Shown here piece after piece: positions 30,061-43,016 of a stretch of 64,000 nt of DNA (positions are counted from its first letter, which is position 1; every line of letters starts with the position of its first letter). Both the position numbers and the translations under genes were made by a program. Origin of the DNA: Callorhinus ursinus (lineage: Eukaryota > Chordata > Mammalia > Carnivora > Otariidae); assembly GCF_003265705.1 (NCBI RefSeq), contig NW_020312867.1:10019228-10083227 (forward strand), written 5' to 3'. The notes below the pieces were generated by a model. The model did no database searches, was not told the DNA's origin, and was given only the letters and a program-made list of their open reading frames with translations.

Positions 30061-32269
30061 AAGTTAAAAAAAGTCAATGTCACGTAAAACAAAAAGAACA
30101 GAGAGGGAGAACTCCTAATGTGAGAGATTAAATAATAATAACAGCAATGTAATGTAAAAACCTTAATTTGATTAAAAAAAAACAGGGAAATATCCCTGAG
30201 ACATCTGGAAAAATTTGAATATGGACTGGGTATTTGATGGTAGTAGGGAATTACTGTTAATTTTCTTAAGTGAGATGTTATTGTATTTATACCTAGAATG
30301 TTCTTTTTTTTTTTTTAGCAGATACGTGAGGAAGTACTTAGAAATGTCATGATATCGGTAACTCTTCTGAAAAGGGTTTAACAGAAAATCAGAATCAGAA
30401 AAACAAAAGAAAAATAAAGATAACACACACAGCAAACTGTTAAAAATTACTGACTCTAAGTGGTAGGTATATCAAGTATTTACCATACTACTCTTTCACC
30501 TTTTCTGTACTGTTTGAACATTTTCTTAATAAAAATCTGGGGCTGGAGGTAAGGGTGGAAGCAACTGTGGGTTTTAGAAGCAGCAGAACAGAAACTGCAA
30601 GACGATCAAGATTAAAGCAAGAAACTTCTTTCCCTGGGAAATGGATGTCTGCCCCCCCACTCTTTCATGTTTACTACAAGATCAATCTTGCAATAATTCT
30701 CTGCACTAGAAATATTTCATCAAGTTGGTACTTTGGCCCATTTCTTAACCCATATGAACAGCAGACAGACTGCCAAGGTTACCAAGAGCTCTTTGGTTTT
30801 CAAATTAACAAGCAGCCAGTGACAAAAAACATGAATCTGTCATGTGACCAGGAAACAAACAGCTCCCCCAACTACTGCTGTGGAAAGCCAAGACAACACT
30901 GAGAACAGGAGCAAAAAGCGTTTCTTTTCCACAAGTATCTTGGCCAAATAAAATGGAAGCATATAAAATACAGAAAGACCTTCCTCTTCCCAGAGTAAAA
31001 CACTATTCTAATTAGTATCTCTTACTTTCCTGTCAAATGAGTAAAACTAAATTCAGTTCTTTCCTTTATACATTTTCGTGCTTCCCAAATTTAATTTTTA
31101 ACCAGAACATAGCCTATTTGTATTAAACTTGTCACTTATTGAAATACTTACCTATTAAAAAAAAACAACAACCCAGTAAGTATAGAGAAAACCACAATCA
31201 CCGGTATTCTCAGCACTAGAATTAGCCTCTATTAACATTTTGACATACTCGCTTTTATCGACCTTAGTGCCACATGTAAAATATTTATTATCCCTTTTTT
31301 GATGAAAAGAAGTGGAATATTAAAACTGTCATTGCTCCTGACCCCCAGAGGTCACCACTGAGCTTGTTGTATATCCACCAGTCTTGTCTTTTTTTTTCGC
31401 CAACAGAAACTTCCAAACATACACCAAATCCCTCAAGAGCACTGCCCTCTAGCTTCCAGGTTTACCTGGGTGCTGCTAGCACACCCTGGGGAGATAGATG
31501 GCCCGAGGTCACCACGACTTTACGAAGTTCCTCTTTCAGAGTACCTGTAGTCTCAGCAGACCCCCTAATGTGGTTTATGTCAAATATGCTGCTTGTATAC
31601 TATACTTTATTTCTGACTTTCATTGGGTTCAGACTCACAATCTAGACATAATAGATGATAAAGTGAAGAAGTCAGACCTAAACAGAAGCAGTTTACCCAA
31701 AATCACAAGGCTGAGCCAGGATTAGCAGCACCAAAATGTGAGTCACCAGATACGTTAACTCTGAACTTTTCCTTTCTGCTACACCTCACCGATGCCACAG
31801 ACACAGTTTCTGAATTCTAAACAGTCCGTCATCTCTGTTTTTCCCATCTTCAGGTTTATAATAGTTAATTCACTGCAGGTTTATAATAGTTAAGAAAATA
31901 TACCTTACTGTATACACAGCCAGGTATATTTTCTTGTTTGTATTTCATTATCCTGGTTCCCTGGAAATGAAGGACAAAAAAACCTGAAAATTCTATTTTT
32001 GCCTGTTTTTTTCTCCATAAGTGACTTTATGTTAACTTTATTTTCAAAATTAAATAATTAATGAATATATTGTCCTTATATTCTGAATGCTTTGTGTTTT
32101 GATTGTTTTACAAAGTGAATCCTCATACTAATCTGGTTCACCTTATTATAGAAAACTGCTGGGAACAATTTGGTGTGAATCTCTCAGTAATGTATAGTTT
32201 GGGTGAGTTTTTTGGGGGGGGGGTGGATTGCTTTTACATAAAATCATAATCATGAGATATATAACTGCT
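30061..32269. other. DNAAF9 intron 1, unassigned stretch
   Basis: No exon seen. 'gaacattttcttaataaaaa' near 30,515 resembles an old L1 3' end, and 'ttacccaaaatcacaaggct' near 31,690 resembles MIR. Both are weak. The 115-residue plus-strand frame at 30,555 has no recognisable family. Confidence 0.4.
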
Positions 32270-33120
32270 CTGCAACATGCCTTTTTCCACTTAACATTAT
32301 GCCTTAAGGCCTTTCCAAGTTAGTACATAGAACTCAACTGCATTTTTAAAAGTGCCATACTGTATTCTTTTGTTTTTATTCAACCAGCCACTCTGATTAA
32401 CATTCAGGATATTTATTATTTTTGCAATAGCAAATTGCTTCAAAGAATAACTATATCCATCTTTGGCACTGCAAAAATTTCTGCAAAGTAGAGATCTAAA
32501 AAGTAGCACTGCCAGTTTAAGAGGTATCTGCATTTTAAATTTTGACAGACGTTGCCAAATTGTTTTCTTAAAACTTTAAGGTGACTTAAAAGTCACCTAC
32601 AATATACCAGACTACCTGTTTCCCCATAACTTTCTAAACCATGTGTTATCACTCTTCAACTAATTTTCATTATCATACTTTTACATTTCTCCCTAATCAC
32701 TAGGGAGACTGTCAGATGTTTACTGATCATCTATATTTCCTTTTCTGTGAATGCATATTCTTGTTCTTTACCCATTTTCTATTTACTCAGGGGGGGTTCT
32801 GAATAATTAATATATTCCATATTTTAAAAGTCGTATTTTGGTCATATGCCGCAAATATTTTCTTTAAACTTCTAGACTTTGTTTATGGTATCTTTTTTCA
32901 TGCAGGAGCTGTCAAGTTTTATTTAACTAAATCTGCCTAACTCTATCTTTAGGCTTAGGAATTTTAGGTCTTCCTTTTGTGTCTTCCCCACTCAGTATTA
33001 TAAAAAAAAATAAAATGCCAATTACTTAATTTTATTTGTGTGTGTGTTTTAAACATTTAGCTCTTTGCTTCTCTGGAACTTGCTTTTTTACTTTTGTGAA
33101 GTGGGAATATAACTGCATTA

Positions 33121-33286
33121 TTTTATTTTATTTATTTATTTGAGAGACAGAAAGCATGAGACAGAGGGAAAGGAAGAAGCAGACTCCAGGCTGAGCAGGG
33201 AGCCTGAAGCTGCTGGATCCCAGGACCCTGGGATCATGACTTGAGCAGAAGGCAGATGGTTAACCGACTGAGCCACCCAGGTGCCC
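33121..33286 (-). mobile_element. Can-SINE with target duplication
   Basis: 'aatataactgcatt' occurs on both sides. The body is shortened relative to the long form. Confidence 0.93.
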
Positions 33287-33540
33287 CAATATAACTGCAT
33301 TTTTCTCCAAAATATAAATGATTGTCCCAAGACCACATATTGACACTTTTTATCCTCTGATGTAGAATGCCACTTTTAGCATATGCTAAATTATTATATA
33401 AAGCGGGATCCATATTTTCGATCCTTATTTGATTTATTCTCTCAGAAATAGTACACTTAAAAAAATCAAATTACTTGAACTTTGTAATAAATGGATTATT
33501 TTTATATCTTATAGAGCGAGTTCTATCATTGTTTTATTTT

Positions 33541-33733
33541 TTTATTTTTTTAAGATTTTATTTATTTATTTGAGAGAGAGAGAGTGAGAGAGAGCCCAAG
33601 AGGGGGTAGGGTCAGAGGGAGAAGCAGACTCCCTGCTGAGCAGGGAGCCCGATGTGGGACTTGATCCAGGGACTCCGGGATCATGACCTGAGCCGAAGGC
33701 AGTCCTTTAACCAACTGAGCCACCCAGGTGCCC
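33541..33733 (-). mobile_element. Can-SINE
   Basis: 'taagattttatttatttatt' to 'gagccacccaggtgcccc'. 'atcattgtttta' flanks both sides. Confidence 0.92.
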
Positions 33734-33783
33734 CTCCATCATTGTTTTAAAGATCATGGCTTTCACTGAACACTTTTTCTTTT

Positions 33784-34159
33784 TTTTATTATTTATTTAA
33801 AATTTTTAAAAGATTTTATTTATTTATTTGACAGAGAGACACAGCGAGAGGGAGCACAAGCAGGGCGAGCAGGAGAGGGAGAGTCCCCCTGCTTGTGCTC
33901 CCTCTTTCGGATTGGGAAGCCTGCTTCTCCCTCTCCCGCTCCCCCTGCTTGTATTCCCTCTCTCGCTGTGTCTCTCTGTCAAACAAATAAATAAAATCTT
34001 AAAAAAAAAAAAAGATTTTATTTATTTGTTAGAGAGAGAACACGAATGGAAGGGAGAGGGAGAAGCAGACTCCCCACTGAGCAGGGAGCCCAATGTGGGC
34101 TTGATCTCAGGACCCGAGCCAAAGGCAGCCACTTAACCATCTGAGCCACCCAGGCGTCC
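33784..34159 (-). mobile_element. Composite foldback of three Can-SINE parts
   Basis: Minus-strand partial SINE (about 33,811-33,885), then a plus-strand partial body (about 33,887-34,012), then a minus-strand SINE (34,013-34,159). 'gacagagagacacagcgaga' on the left pairs with 'ctctcgctgtgtctctctgt' on the right. Outer flanks share 'ctgaacactttttctttt'. Confidence 0.85.
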
Positions 34160-34177
34160 CTGAACACTTTTTCTTTT

Positions 34178-34360
34178 TTTTAAAGATTTTATTTGTTTTT
34201 TAGAGAGAGTATGGGAGAGCACAAGCAGAGGGAGTAGCAGGCAGAAGGAGGAGCAGGCTCCCCAACAAGCAAGGAGCTCCGTGTGGGACTCCATCACAGG
34301 ACCCTGGGATCATGATCGGAGTGAAGGCAGACGCTTAACCAACTGAACCACCCAGGGTCC
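34178..34360 (-). mobile_element. Can-SINE, next to the foldback, same target
   Basis: 'aaagattttatttgtttttt' to 'gaaccacccagggtcc'. It is flanked by the second and third copies of the 'ctgaacactttttc' target. Confidence 0.9.
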
Positions 34361-34917
34361 CTGAACATTTTCTTTTTAAGATGAATTATAAAATCAGTTT
34401 GTCAAGTTCCAGAAAAATTCCCATTGAGAATTTGTATTGTGATCATACTGAATTTGGACAGCACTGAGCTCCCCACTCAGGAACATGATTTATCTCTCCA
34501 TTCATTCCTCTCCTGTTTTATGTCCTTCTGTCAAGTTTTATATTTTTATTTATATAAGTTTTACACATTTCTTATTAGATTGATTTCTAGGTATTTTAAA
34601 GTTTTTGTTCCCATTTTGAATGTCATCTTGAATCCATTACCTTTTTCAAACAATTTGATAAAATCAGTTCTATTAGTTTTATCCACTATCATAGTTTTCC
34701 AAGCAGTAAATCATAGCAGTTTTATCTCTTCAATATTTACAGCTTTTATTCCAACCCATTAATTCATCATGTTTTTACTGAGCACCTACTGTGTGTCAGG
34801 CACTGGTTATTCAAGAGCTGGGGCGGGGGGTACTTAGCAATTAACAAAAGGACAAAAACCCTTGGGATGAAAATACTAGAATTTACATTTCATTTTTTTT
34901 TTTTCAGAACTTACATT

Positions 34918-35016
34918 TTCTTTTTTACACGGAGCTCGAGCTCACAACCCTGAGATCAAGACCTGAGCTGATATCAAGCGTCAGACGCTTAACCAACTGA
35001 GCCACTCAGGAGCCCC
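34918..35016 (-). mobile_element. Can-SINE, short form, worn
   Basis: 'gagctcgagctcacaaccct' to 'gagccactcaggagcccc'. Only the tRNA-like part is left. Confidence 0.8.
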
Positions 35017-35516
35017 TAGAACTTATATTCCAATTGGGAAATGAGTGAAGGAGAAATAAAAATAAATAGGAAAAGTACAGTTATCATATGGTGGTAAGTG
35101 GAGGACTGAGAGTCCTAAGAGAAGGATGGGCTGCCATTTGAAGGAGAGATACCAGGAAAGGTTTTACCGAGAGGACGTTTGCATAAAGACCTGAAGGAAG
35201 CTAGAGAGCAAGCTGCACAGTAAGTGCAAAGGTCCGAAAGCAGCAATGTCTACAGCAAAGTGAGGAAGACAGTAGCAATAGGAGATGAAGGGGGGGGAGG
35301 TGGAAACTGGATTAGAGTCTTGTCAAAGTTCATGATTTGAGATTTTTCTTGGAGTGTTTTGAAAAGAGGGATGACTTATACAAGATGACTTATATTTTCA
35401 TAAGATGACTTTATTTACTGCATTGGAAACAGACCAAAGGGGGACAAGAGTCGAACCTAAGACACCAATTAAGAGCCTACTGCAAGAAGTAGATGATTAT
35501 TTCTTTTGCTAATCAT

Positions 35517-35645
35517 TTTTTTTTATTAAGTAGGCTCCATGCCCAGCGTGGAGCCCAGTGCAGGGCTTGAACTCACAACCCTGATTCAAGACCTGAGCTT
35601 ATATCAAGAGTCAGATGCTTAACCAACTTAGCCACCCAGGTGCCC
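35517..35645 (-). mobile_element. Can-SINE, short form
   Basis: 'taagtaggctccatgcccag' to 'tagccacccaggtgcccc'. 'tcttttgct' flanks both sides. Confidence 0.88.
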
Positions 35646-35774
35646 CTCTTTTGCTTATCTTATTACATTAGCTGAAACCTTATTATGTTACTTGATTTAA
35701 ATCAAGAATGAATATTAAATTTTAAGTAGATTTGGGGGGGCATCTACTAGTCTGTTAATTTCATTGATAGATTT

Positions 35775-35956
35775 TGTTTATTTATTTATCTATCTATCAG
35801 AGAGAGAGGGAGAGAGAACAAGCAGGGGAAGCAGCAGAGGGAGAAGCAGGCTCCCCATTGAGCAAGGAGCCCAATGTGGGACTTGATCCCAGGATCCCGG
35901 GATCATGACCTGAGCCAAAGGCAGACGCTTAACTGACTGAGCCACCTAGGCGTCCC
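35775..35956 (-). mobile_element. Can-SINE with target duplication
   Basis: 'tcattgatagattt' lies on both sides (from 35,761 and 35,957). The head reads 'gagccacctaggcgtccc'. Confidence 0.93.
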
Positions 35957-36919
35957 TCATTGATAGATTTCCTGATGATGAACAACTCTTGCATTTCTGG
36001 GACAAATTCTACTTATGTGTAAAGTTGTTTTACCATACTTCTAGATTCAATATACTTTGTTTTATTTAAATTTTTGCATTTGTAGTTCTCCTTGTTAACT
36101 GCCAGGATTATGCCAGCCTCAGAAAACAAGTGGCAAGTTTTCTGAGGTATGTACTTAACTCAGCATGCTTTCCACTTCTACCTCCCCTGATAACTAACAC
36201 TTCCTGGCCACAGTGTCCAATTTTGACTTACCCAGGAGCAAGTCAGGGCAACTGGAGTCCTTACCAGGGATTTCCCCATTTTAGACCTGGAAGAGAAATG
36301 GCCTCTAGGGTCATAGCGCAGGAAGAATGTGTATTTGGGGTTGTATGGATAGAGGCAACTATTCCAATAGAAGAGTTTTGGTTCCAGTTCTTGAGGCCCT
36401 GGTTCCTGCACCTCTTCCTGTAGGAAGTCTATATCCCTATTATTCCTTCCAGTCACATAAGGCAATGCATTCTTTTTACTTAAACCTTTGAGATGGGTTT
36501 CTGTCATTTGCAACAGAAAACATTCTTCTTAATACAAAATCAATCCCCAGAAACATTTAGGGATGAAGCATACAGATATCTATAACTTACTTTAAAAAGC
36601 ATTACAATATAAGATGGATTGATGGATAGAGGAGTGGATATATAATGCAAATACAGCAAATATATTAAAAGTGTAGAATCTAGGTATGGATACATATGAA
36701 TGCCACTGAACAATTCTTTCAACTTTTCTTATGAACATTTTCATAATAAATGCTGGGGGGAGAAATCAACTGTAAGAGTAATATAAACAAGCCTTAACAG
36801 CATTAATTTGGACTTCAGGTACTGATTAAAAGAAGCTACTGTAGGACTACTAGGGTTTAAGAAACTTGGCCCTGAGTTAAAGTGGCAATTATTTATTCCC
36901 CTTGCAAAACTAGAGACTT

Positions 36920-37053
36920 GGGGGGGTGTCTGGCTGCTCAGTCAGGGGAGCATGTGACTCTTGATCACAGGCTTGTGAGTTCAAGCCCCACACTGGGTGT
37001 GGGGATTACTTGAAAATAAAATTAAAAACAAAACAAAACAAAACAAAACCAGC
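36920..37053 (+). mobile_element. Short tRNA-like Can-SINE with (AAAAC)n tail
   Basis: 'gtctggctgctcagtcaggg', 'gagttcaagccccacactgg', then an AAAAC repeat tail. 'ctagagacttgg' flanks both sides. Confidence 0.88.
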
Positions 37054-37369
37054 CCTAGAGACTTGGAAGAAAGGCAAAAGGCAGGATGTGTAGCAAGGCA
37101 ATAAATGTCATTTCCCACCAATGTCTTTGCTGGAGCAACAACTTGCAATGGAAAAAGCAATGCCAATGTTAAAACATGGTTAACCACTGACCATAAGTGA
37201 CTTGAACTGAAAGGACACATACATACACACACAAGATATGAATGAGAAATGCATTGGCATCATTAAATATTTGATGACTTTAGTTTTCTCCCAGCACTTT
37301 CATGTAGCTCACCAGAGCCATTAGTAATCCTAAGCAATATAAATTTCATTCCACGTTGTTACCTCCCCA

Positions 37370-37775
37370 TGGGAGAGACGTTTACCCAATCCATATCCAT
37401 TCTCCCCTTCTTTTTAACTCACAGTACCCCAATTTTATTTGGGGCAGCAATGGTCCAGTTCCTCTGTTTCTAGAGCTGACCAATGAGACATGCAGAAGTC
37501 AACATGTGGAAGCCTCTGGAGAAACTCTCTGAAGGGAAAGAACCGACTTAACTAGGAGAACTGTCCCTTCTCTTTCCCCTTGCCTGACAGACATTATAGC
37601 TGGAGTTCTTCCAGCCATTTTGTGACCATGAAGCCATGGAATCCACTTGCTAAGAACACCAAAATACACAGAAGAGGCCTGGATCCCTCCCTGATGACTT
37701 TATATAAGGACTAGCCTGCTCTCCTTAGACAGACATCTTTTGCAAGAAAAAAATAAACCCTTAAGTTAAGTCATT
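37370..37775 (+). mobile_element. LTR-like remnant (MaLR/ERVL type suspected)
   Basis: The 3' part 'gacatcttttgcaagaaaaa' 'ataaacccttaagttaagtc' has the polyadenylation-end style of MaLR/ERVL LTRs, and 'agctgaccaatgagacatgc' carries a CCAAT box. Recognition is from general resemblance only. Confidence 0.4.
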
Positions 37776-37789
37776 ATTGTTAAGCATTT

Positions 37790-40700
37790 TTTATCAGCTG
37801 CCAAACATAGCTCCAACCATTAGGCCACCTTATCTAAAATGGGTAAAATTGGTGCCCAATTGCAATTCAAGTCTACACATATTTCATGAACTGGGGTTTA
37901 TAAGACATTCCACAAACAAAATCCAAGAAGTTCAGAAAATGCCACCTGCCACAAGTGGAAAATGTTATCTGGAAGTCTGTTCATGATATTCTGGTGTAAC
38001 GACATCTTATTTTCCATTTTCTTCCTTTTCTCTGGCTTTCTCTGAGCATTTTCTCACACAGTCTGCTCTTTGTAAAGTCAGTTTCACAAGTCCTCATTCA
38101 GAAAGCATCCACAATTACTTTCCCTCACTTCTTTGACTATTAAATGCAGGCCAAATATAAATGCAATGTGGGATCCTTGATTGGATCTTAGAGTAGAAAA
38201 AAGACATTAGTGGGAAAACTGGAGAAATTCAAATAAATAGTCTGGAGTACAAAAGCCAAGTAAACAAAAGTTTACTTAGTAAATTAAAGCACTATACTAG
38301 TATTAATTTCTTAGTTTTGATAAATGCACGTGGTTATATGTAAGATGTTAACATTAGAGTAAGCTGGATGAAGGCTATATAAGAACACTCTGTACCATAT
38401 TTGCAACTCACCTATAAATAAAAAATCATTTATTTCAAAATAAGAAGTTGAAAACGAAAAACATGCCAAATGAGCTGACTTTTCCTCAAACCTCAAAATC
38501 ACAGATAAAAGTTTTAAACACCCACATTGCACACCCTTTTTCTTTTCCTTTTTTTAAACTTTCAGGGCAAAACAACAATAATTTAAGTTGTGTAACTCTG
38601 TAGGGCATCTGCATCTCATTCACTCCCTTCTCTAAAAATTAGAACATCACAGAAAAGCCCAAGAGCTATGATACATTTTCAAGATACTGTATACTATTAA
38701 TGCCACCATATTCACTAAATTAAGAGTCCTCAGTACACAGTCATCCCAGACGCAAGTGAAAAGGCAGATACTCAGACCTCTACCTCTGGGTAGGAAATAA
38801 GACCATAAAAGCCTAACTAAGCAAACCCTCTTTGCTTCTATAGGCAAAACACCAAACCTCCCTGGCCAGCATCTAAGCAAGTTATACTGGAGGTAAAGCT
38901 TTGCATTTTCAGATATACAATGCTTTGCATTCTGAGTTTTCTTAAGGCAATACCCATCCGTACAATATCAATTATTATTTCTGTATACCTGTAAACCCAA
39001 AAGAGTACCATGGGTATTGGCTATTAGCCAATAAATATCACCTGAAGAGATAACTTGCCTGTGTGAGGCTTTACTGAAGTGCTCTCTGTAGAACATCACT
39101 ATCATAAACCACTGCTCACCATCTAGCTCACATGTGATTCTTCATTCTCTGAACACCTATGAAATTTAACATAGCCCACAGCTTCAACTGTAATTATTCT
39201 CTATTTATTCAATAAATAATTAGTGCAAGCAATATTTCATAATAGCTTACAACAGCAGTTCATATTTACTGAATGCTGTCTATGTGCCAGACACTGATCT
39301 AAGTACTAGGGCAAGCAATGTGGGAAATGGCAATAAAAAATGGTCCCAGGCCTTTGGTATTCCAGGGATAACAAAGAAAGTCCTTCCTTGTTAGTCCCTT
39401 AACAAGGAAGAAATTCCACCTGTACAGGGTATAGAGGATCCCCAGCACAGGAACCCCTTAATCAGACTGTTTTGCTAGAGCACATCCTCCAATGGCTTCT
39501 TAATAAAGGGTGCATGTGAGGTCAAACTTTGAGAATTTGCATGTGTGAAACGTCTTTATCCATCCCTCAGACCTGCTTGAGAGTATGGATGGATACTGAA
39601 TTCTGGGAAGGAATCCATTTTCCTTCAGAAGGCACTGCTTCTCCATTATCTTCCAGTTCCCAATCTTGCTGCAATCCTCTGATTCCTGACCCTATCTATG
39701 TGATTTTTGTTGTTCTACCTTGGCATGGATATTTTTAAATTAGTTGTGCTGGACTACTGGAAAGTCCTTTTGATCTGGAAACTCATGTCCTCTGGTTTTG
39801 AGAAAATCAATCAATTAATTAATTAATTTATTTAACTTCTTGCTTTATTTTCTTTTGGCTGATTTCTTCTTGCCATCAAACAATAACCACCCACTAGCCC
39901 TTCTTGTTACAAATACCTACAAACGTCTGGGTCATTTAGTTCTCCACATTCCCTAAAGATTTTTAGCTTCTCGATCACTATCTTTTTTGCTATTACTGCT
40001 CCCATCTTCACTCACGATCATTTCAGTGAGCACTAAGACAGGTAATCCTCCCACTATCCTTACCTCTCAGTTCCTTTACTCCTGTCCTCCAATGATGTCC
40101 TCTATCCTACTTGAGCCACACACTTCCACAGTGTCCATGTCCAAACAGCTCAACATAGCTGAAGGAAAGGCATACAACCATGCTAACTGGGTCTCACCTT
40201 AAATTTATGACAACAAACAGCAAATGGGCACTTGTAGCTGCGTGGCAATCCTAAAACATTTCCTTATTTAACTCATTTTCCCCAACTCTCCTGGATGGAT
40301 TTTACACCTTCTTTCTTCTCAAACTTCTAACACCTTCTCTACTCTTCATTTTTAGCTGAAGATCTGCCTTTTATTTAACTGCAAATATAGAAATAAACAG
40401 AAAAGAATTTTCACTTTCTCCCACCACCAAGCTACCAACACACTAGCATTTGGGTCTATATACTCACCACAGATGAACTGTCCATGCACCTATACAGCCT
40501 GAGGCCAATATATCCATTTATGTCCTAGATCCCCTTCCCTCTCACCTGCTCAAGGACTTCACCCCTGCAATTGTCCCTTCTTTTAATTATCAATTTTCCT
40601 CTCTGTACTCCATCATTCCCATCAGCCTCAAATGTTTTAGGGAAGCTATAATGTCTGTCCACCTAAAAACAAAAGAACTCTAACACTTCTACCCTTCCAA

Positions 40701-40849
40701 CCAGAGCCTTATTTCTCTGCTTTCTCTGATAGCCATGGCCCTATTAATTCTGCTCTCTCTCATAGCCAAAGCCTTGTTGCCCTGCTCTTCAATCCTTGAA
40801 ACAACATAATTATGACAATCTATATGCACTGTCTTCAATTCTTCTCCTC
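37790..40849. other. DNAAF9 intron 1, unassigned stretch
   Basis: No exon, SINE or L1 recognised. An L2/MIR-like phrase 'tgtctatgtgccagacactg' occurs near 39,275, and (AATT)n is at about 39,808-39,830. Short open frames lack splice context. Confidence 0.4.
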
Positions 40850-41600
40850 CCATTTTCTCTTGAACCCACTGCACCAAACCTGTTCTTGTCAAGGTCACGA
40901 ATGATCTCTATGTTACCAAATATAATAGTCTATTCTTAGTCCTCATCAGCCCATCAATGGTACTTATTATTTGGCTTTCCATGACTGTCCTGGATTCTTC
41001 TTCCATCTCAGAGGTAGGAAGCCACTTTCCATCAGAATTTGGAAACAATTGCTACACTGTCTTTCGTAGACAGGATACTCCAGGGCTTGGATGTTGGTCT
41101 TCTTTATCTACATTTGCTCCCAGGATCTCTATCCAGTCTCAAAGATTTAAATAAAAATGTGGGAGTCATCAGCGTACTACTTCCAGTCCCAGTCTTTCTC
41201 CTGAACTCCAGATTCATATACCCAAACTGCCTATCCAATCTCTCCATTTGGATATCTATTAGGCAACTCAAAATGAATAAGGCCAAATTCTAATTTAGCA
41301 GGTGACATTGGTTGAATTCCTGCTCTGCTCTTTAGTGGAATTCCTTGTGTTCTAAGTGTTTAGCTGCTTATGGTAACCATCTCCAATCTGTCCTAACATT
41401 TCTGGTAGCCACTTTCACTGTTAGAAAGTATTTGAACTTTGTGCAGAATAGAAAACTGCACAGATAACTGACCTCTTATTTTCTCCACAAAAGTGCTCTA
41501 ATTCCAGTGTTCCCAGTATCAGTAAATGGCAATTTCATTCTTCCAACAGTTGAGCTCAAAACTGACTATGCCTTCTTACATTATTGTTCCTTCAGCCCTA
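40850..41600 (+). mobile_element. L2 LINE fragment, interrupted
   Basis: 'cttgtcaaggtcacgaatga', 'ctatccaatctctccatttg' and 'gatatctattaggcaactca' follow the L2 reverse-transcriptase region. After a 182-bp interruption (41,288-41,469) L2 text resumes with 'actgacctcttattttctcc' and 'cagtaaatggcaatttcatt'. Ancient and non-coding. Confidence 0.7.
41288..41469 (+). repeat. 182-bp inverted repeat, left arm
   Basis: Starts 'ttctaatttagcaggtgaca' and ends 'aaactgcacagataact'. It is the exact reverse complement of 43,017-43,198, with no mismatch found on base-by-base reading. It interrupts an L2 element, so this arm looks like the inserted copy. Confidence 0.95.
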
Positions 41601-42908
41601 TTTCTTCCTCAGTACTTATTTCTCAACACTCTGCTTTATGATTTGTCCTGTTTTTGTCTCTTTCCACTTATAAAGGAGCTCTTTGAGGGCAGTGGCCTAC
41701 CTTATTTGTCTCACAACACCTAGCCCAGTGTATGTTGGATTATTTGTATAAAGAGGAGTAAAATTTAAACTGATAAACAGGTCCTGAGCAGGATCAGGTC
41801 CTTCTGCAGAAAGAGATTCTTGAGTAGGAAAGCATTATTTCAGCTACTTCCACTGGTTCCTTAGTACAAGTCAAGATAGTTACTTGGTAAGAACTCCAAA
41901 ATCACAGTGGCTTGAAACAATGAAGGTTTACTACTTGCTCTGCATATCAAACATAAGTCACCTGGAAGTTTGCTTTGAGTCCCAGACTGATAGATTAGCC
42001 ACTACCTGCAACACCAACAGTCACCACAGTAGAGGGAAAGATAGTGGCATATTATACACCAGAAGCTTTTACCATGAAGGAATACACATCATTCCTGAAC
42101 ACACTGACTAACCAAAAGCAACTCATAAGGCCATACCCAACTTCAAGGGGGCAAGCAAGTATAATTATACCACATGCCCAGGAGGTGGAAACCAAAAATA
42201 GCTGATGAGCAGCACTGATGACTACCACATCCTGAAAAAGCAGCTTCTAGTTCTAAGCAACAGCATTTTAACTCCTGATCTCTATTCCCCATCTGTGAAA
42301 ATGAACTCCATTGCTAGAAGGGAACCACACACTTGCAAAGTACTATCTATAGGTCTTTAGGAATGTAACTTCACCAGTTAGGCCTGCCTCTTTCATCACT
42401 CAGTGCTGCAAAGAATCCAAATATGGGTGACAGGAAAGTGCTGAGCCCATACCTGCCATTCAATGTCAAAAGTCAGGAAAAGGCTTGAATGGGTAAGAAA
42501 AGCATGTTCAGTTATGTAGAAGTAGGGTAAGGGAAGAGAACCCTGACTCATTTTCTTTTAACAAAGGTAAAACAGGCCTTGGGGTTCCTTGTATTATCAC
42601 TTGTCTGAAGACCAACAAGTTTCACTCAAACCACTTGTTTTAAGATTCAGAGTTTACGATTAATAAAGTTAGCCAACATTAATTTAACAAAGAAACACTA
42701 TTTTTTAAAAATGTTGTGCACTGCCATGTTCCTAGAAACAAGGAAGGCAGCAGTTATTTTAGAGATGGATTTCACTGGGAAGCTTTTTTCTCTTAAAAGT
42801 TTCAAAGACTCAAGATTCCTAAGCTCAAAATGATCTGGGATGAACCCCAAATCTATTTGGAGCTTAGATTTAATGGATGGCTGCTCCAAATTCTAAGTAT
42901 CTCGCGCA

Positions 42909-43015
42909 GGGGCACCTGGCTAGCTCAGTCGGTAGAGCACCCAATTCTTGATCTCAGGGTCGTGAGTTGAACCCTCACGGTGGGCATGGAACCTACTTAA
43001 AAAAAAAAAAAAAAG
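42909..43015 (+). mobile_element. Short tRNA-like Can-SINE beside the inverted repeat
   Basis: 'ggggcacctggctagctcag', 'ggtagagcacccaattcttg', A tail. Flanks 'aagtatctcgcgca' (42,895-42,908) and 'aagttatctgtgca' (43,016-43,029) look like a diverged target duplication whose right copy belongs to the inverted-repeat arm. Confidence 0.85.
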
Positions 43016-43016
43016 A

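Larger units (their letters stand above)
32270..34745 (-). mobile_element. Old L1, antisense, heavily interrupted
   Basis: 'ccacttaacattatgcctta' at the left, 'tgttctttacccattttcta' in the middle, and 'tcagtttgtcaagttccaga' to 'agattgatttctaggtattt' at the right follow antisense L1 ORF2/3' text. Five SINE pieces split it. Confidence 0.7.
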
